This document shows, one piece after another, positions 6,466 to 8,673 of a DNA stretch of 8,673 nucleotides. A program made the translations under genes and the position numbers. The DNA lies in contig JAJRTI010000310.1 of NCBI GenBank assembly GCA_024278415.1, positions 1 through 8,673 on the forward strand. The letters run 5' to 3'. The notes beneath the pieces are model-generated. The model was not told the DNA's origin, ran no database searches, and saw nothing but the letters and a program-made list of their open reading frames with translations. The stretch is from Planctomycetota bacterium. Its GTDB lineage: Bacteria > Planctomycetota > Brocadiia > JAJRTI01. Each line of letters starts with the position of its first letter. Position 1 is the stretch's first letter.

Positions 6466-6691
6466 CCGTGAAAAGTGCAAAGAAACTTCGAGATCCTCGA
6501 CGTGAGTAGAGCAGGAGGTTCAGGAGACTGCGGCCTCTCCATGCTGTCAAGTGCGACTTTGTTTCCGAGGTCGTCGGGACATGGCGAGCGTGCGGCCTCG
6601 TTCCACGTGGACCGCGTCAAGGCCATTCTTTTGGCTGTTCAGCACCAAGGGCAAGGTCAACCTGTGCGCAGCCGGCCAATTACTTTCCGCA

Positions 6692-8053
6692 TCACTTTTG
6701 ATCGTCCTTGGCGGTCTGCCGCGCAGCGGCCATCTGGCGGATGGTCTCGTAAGCGCTGAACTCCGGCGCCAGGGCGTCGTAAAAGCGGTATCGGCCGAAG
6801 GACAGTCGCTTCGTCGTGTCAGGATCGTGACCGATGAAGCCGCCGTGAAGGGGATAAACAAAATGCACGCCCCAGGAACGAAGGGTCTCGTCGAGCGTGC
6901 GTAGAAAGGTGCGCTGCTCCTGCGGCGTCAGTTGCTGGGTGAAGGTCACCAGCGGGGAACGGTCGAACGCCCAGTCGATGAAGGCGAACACCGGGACATC
7001 GCCGTAGCTCTCGCGGATAAGGCGGAGATTCTTTCTCCATCGTTCGGCGTCGAGTTTTCTCGCGGCGATTTCCTCGGCCTTGGGACTGATGGTCACAAAG
7101 TCGAGCGCCGGGGCGCGGTGCGGGAAAGCCCTGCCGGTCTTTAGTGGCGCTTGCACAAAGGGGCCGGCCCACGCGCCCACGAGCACCGGATGCCCGAGAG
7201 AAGTCCCGTAGCGGTGGATTTCATCCACAATGCGCCGGGCGGCCTTGACCGCAGCGGCCACGGCAGGATGATTCGGATTCCGGGCCACGCGGGCCATCAG
7301 CCCGGCCTGAGTGAACAACATGTCGATCCAAATGGCGTCGCAACCGGCGCGTATTTCACGCTTGGCCCAGGAGAGCATGAGCGTCTGAAACTCCGGGTTC
7401 GTCAGGTCAGGAAAGTACGCACGGGCGCGGCGCGAGTCGTAGGCCGCGCCTTTGGGAATGCCTCCGTAGGGGTGAACGCCGTACCACCAGCTTTGAAAAG
7501 CAAGGCGGTCCACGGGTTTGCCCTCGCGGCGAATGTCCCACTTCGACGGATCGAGCGCCATCTGCCATGTTTTCTGCTGCGGAATCACCTGCCCCGCCAT
7601 CGGGTTGAACTCGACCCGCGCCAACGTCTGCGACGGGATGCCGCCAACGAACAGCAGCCCCGGCGCTTGTTGCTTGATGATTGCGATGGACTCCTCCAGG
7701 TGCTCATAGTAGCGTCCCGACCGGCGCACTTGCTTCGCCAATTGCTTCACCGTGAGGCCGGGGTTGGGCAATATCCTCAGGAACGCCGGATCGATGTGTT
7801 CGGGCGAATTCGGGAACGGCGCCCACTTGAAGAAACAGCGGAACACCATGTCGGCGCGCAGTTCCTTCAGGATGCGAGCGATCTCTTCGGGCGTGCGCCC
7901 ACCGATGGCCGGCAGATCGGCCACACTTTCATACAGCACAGGCACACGAACGGACCTCAACCCGGCCTCCGCGTACACGGGACAGGAAAACAGTAGCGCG
8001 AGAAGAGACATGCACAACGCCCGACCGCTTGACGTCTGTTTGTGTCGAATCAT
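6692..8053 (-). CDS. Secreted TIM-barrel protein, probable glycoside-hydrolase-like enzyme
   Basis: This 453-residue protein has a signal peptide about 1-28 (PVYA before EAG). Residues 40-66 carry a helix-rich stretch beginning LYESVADLPAIGG that recurs as a fragment at 6092-6172. The body reads as an alternating beta/alpha barrel: FRCFFKWAPF, GLLFVGGIPSQ, AYFPDLTNPEFQ, AGCDAIWIDML (Asp244), HPVLVGAWAG, ALDFVTISPK, VPVFAFIDWAFD (Asp360) and GVHFVYPLHGGF. Carboxylates at strand ends, such as Asp244 and Asp360, are candidate catalytic or substrate-binding residues, as in unclassified glycosyl-hydrolase-like families. I do not recognise a named family. It starts 18 nt after the upstream stop with an ideal Shine-Dalgarno, so the two are almost surely one operon. 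Other barrel enzymes are possible, but the neighbouring GH2 and GH42-like genes favour carbohydrate hydrolysis. Confidence 0.75.
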   Translation of the reverse strand: MIRHKQTSSGRALCMSLLALLFSCPVYAEAGLRSVRVPVLYESVADLPAIGGRTPEEIARILKELRADMVFRCFFKWAPFPNSPEHIDPAFLRILPNPGLTVKQLAKQVRRSGRYYEHLEESIAIIKQQAPGLLFVGGIPSQTLARVEFNPMAGQVIPQQKTWQMALDPSKWDIRREGKPVDRLAFQSWWYGVHPYGGIPKGAAYDSRRARAYFPDLTNPEFQTLMLSWAKREIRAGCDAIWIDMLFTQAGLMARVARNPNHPAVAAAVKAARRIVDEIHRYGTSLGHPVLVGAWAGPFVQAPLKTGRAFPHRAPALDFVTISPKAEEIAARKLDAERWRKNLRLIRESYGDVPVFAFIDWAFDRSPLVTFTQQLTPQEQRTFLRTLDETLRSWGVHFVYPLHGGFIGHDPDTTKRLSFGRYRFYDALAPEFSAYETIRQMAAARQTAKDDQK

Positions 8054-8061
8054 CGTGGATT

Positions 8062-8068
8062 ACCTCCT
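8062..8068 (-). promoter_or_regulatory. Strong Shine-Dalgarno between coupled genes
   Basis: The full consensus AGGAGGT sits in the 18-nt gap between two genes, 8 nt before the ATG at 8053. It fixes the start and suggests high or coupled translation within one transcript. Confidence 0.85.
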
Positions 8069-8071
8069 ATC

Positions 8072-8673
8072 TTAAGGGAGTCTCTTGTAGGGCTTCACAG
8101 GGGCGGGCGGGCTGATGATTTGGTAAACGCGGCGCGCACGCAGCGCCACCTTGGCGCGACGGGGCAGCGACACCGAGTCGGAGGTCACCTCGGCCGCGCG
8201 GCCTGCCGCCAGCGGAAACTCGCAATCCCGCAACGCAAACACCACCCGCCGGCCAGTCTCTGCGTCCCGCCATTCCACCCAGCGGCCTTCTGGGTCGCCC
8301 CTTCGTTCGTCCATGAACTCGTGCACCGCGTTGAACGCGCGATTCGCGCGAGTCACAGATTCGCGAAACGGCGATGCCCCGGGCTGCCGGATCAGCGGAT
8401 GGAAAAATATTATCGGCGTGCACTTGTTGGCCAGCAGCGCGAAGTAATCGACCTTCGGCAAATCGCGCGTGTGCTCCATCGTCGCGGTCACGAAGGGCGA
8501 TGTTTTGTATCCCACACGTTCGCGGCCCGCCAACTCGGTGAGCGGAAACGCGAAACCGTGAGCGGGCAGACCGAACGGGGAGCTATGCGCCTCGACCAAG
8601 CATTCGTACCCCATCTGCTCTAGGTCTCGCTGCAAGCCCAAGTATGCTTCGAACTGCGGCGCAGGCCCGCCGG
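8072..8673 (-). CDS. C-terminal part of an unassigned protein, start beyond window edge
   Basis: The frame is open from the right edge for 199 codons to TAA at 8074-8072, so the N-terminus is missing. Visible sequence begins GGPAPQFEAYLGLQRDLEQMG. It contains barrel-like strands (YECLVEAHSS, KVDYFALLANKCTPIIFFHP) and ends in a beta-rich region (RRVVFALRDCEFPL, AKVALRARRVYQI) resembling the C-terminal beta-sandwich that closes many glycosidases. A TTG at 8641-8639 could be read as a start, but the sequence before it is equally protein-like, so this is more likely internal. The next gene follows after 18 nt, indicating an operon. A glycoside-hydrolase-like function is inferred mainly from the neighbours; the family is not recognised. 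Confidence 0.7.
   Translation of the reverse strand, partial: GGPAPQFEAYLGLQRDLEQMGYECLVEAHSSPFGLPAHGFAFPLTELAGRERVGYKTSPFVTATMEHTRDLPKVDYFALLANKCTPIIFFHPLIRQPGASPFRESVTRANRAFNAVHEFMDERRGDPEGRWVEWRDAETGRRVVFALRDCEFPLAAGRAAEVTSDSVSLPRRAKVALRARRVYQIISPPAPVKPYKRLP

Larger units (their letters stand above)
5927..6691. other. Spacer with gene remnants and hairpins, no intact gene
   Basis: This 765-bp gap between the TIM-barrel gene and the GH2 gene has open frames on both strands, but none with a convincing domain. It contains a short piece of a paralogue of the upstream gene, two REP-like hairpins, a 42-nt hairpin and a possible decayed gene end, listed separately. Nothing recognisable is seen at 6480-6691. 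No promoter for the GH2 gene could be assigned with confidence near 5940-6050. Confidence 0.7.

Noticed and set aside
7151..7996. Plus-strand 281-codon open frame
   Set aside because: Antisense to the TIM-barrel gene, with no domain, histidine/arginine-rich composition and no ribosome binding site.

Overview
The window reads as a stretch of a high-GC bacterial chromosome in which every credible gene lies on the minus strand, so transcription runs from position 8673 towards position 1. The content is secreted carbohydrate-active enzymes with signal peptides, interrupted by spacers full of palindromes and tandem repeats. Strong Shine-Dalgarno sequences show that it is bacterial. Large modular glycosidases with glutamine-amidotransferase-like domains plus REP-like palindromes are typical of uncultured Planctomycetes/Verrucomicrobia/Lentisphaerae-type or similar polysaccharide degraders. 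That placement is an inference and no marker gene confirms it.

Layout in order of transcription. (1) 8673-8072: C-terminal 199 codons of a protein entering from the right edge, unassigned. (2) 8053-6692: a complete 453-residue secreted protein, probably a TIM-barrel glycoside-hydrolase-like enzyme, 18 nt after gene 1 and with an ideal ribosome binding site, so almost certainly co-transcribed with it. (3) 6691-5927: a 765-bp spacer without an intact gene. It holds an 81-bp fragment of a paralogue of gene 2, two related REP-like hairpins, another hairpin, and possibly a decayed gene end. (4) 5926-3182: a 914-residue secreted GH2-type beta-glycosidase lacking the usual N-terminal jelly roll but carrying a C-terminal GATase-like domain. 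(5) 3181-2394: a 788-bp repeat-rich spacer with a 99-bp nested inverted repeat, a 12-bp minisatellite (seven exact-length copies) directly beside it, and a cluster of five palindromes. (6) 2393-1: a secreted GH42-like beta-galactosidase-type protein. It is open for 797 codons and cut by the left edge. Its catalytic barrel appears to be interrupted by about 190 residues of beta-sandwich sequence.

The enzymes plausibly act together outside the cytoplasm on a beta-linked, galactose- or related-sugar-containing polysaccharide, but substrates cannot be read from the sequence. No transporter, regulator, sulfatase, transposase, tRNA, rRNA or CRISPR array is visible. I do not see a clearly new molecular system. 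The most unusual items are the interrupted and possibly permuted module in the GH42-like protein, the paralogue fragment whose differences fall almost all at third codon positions, and the dense structured repeats on either side of the GH2 gene.
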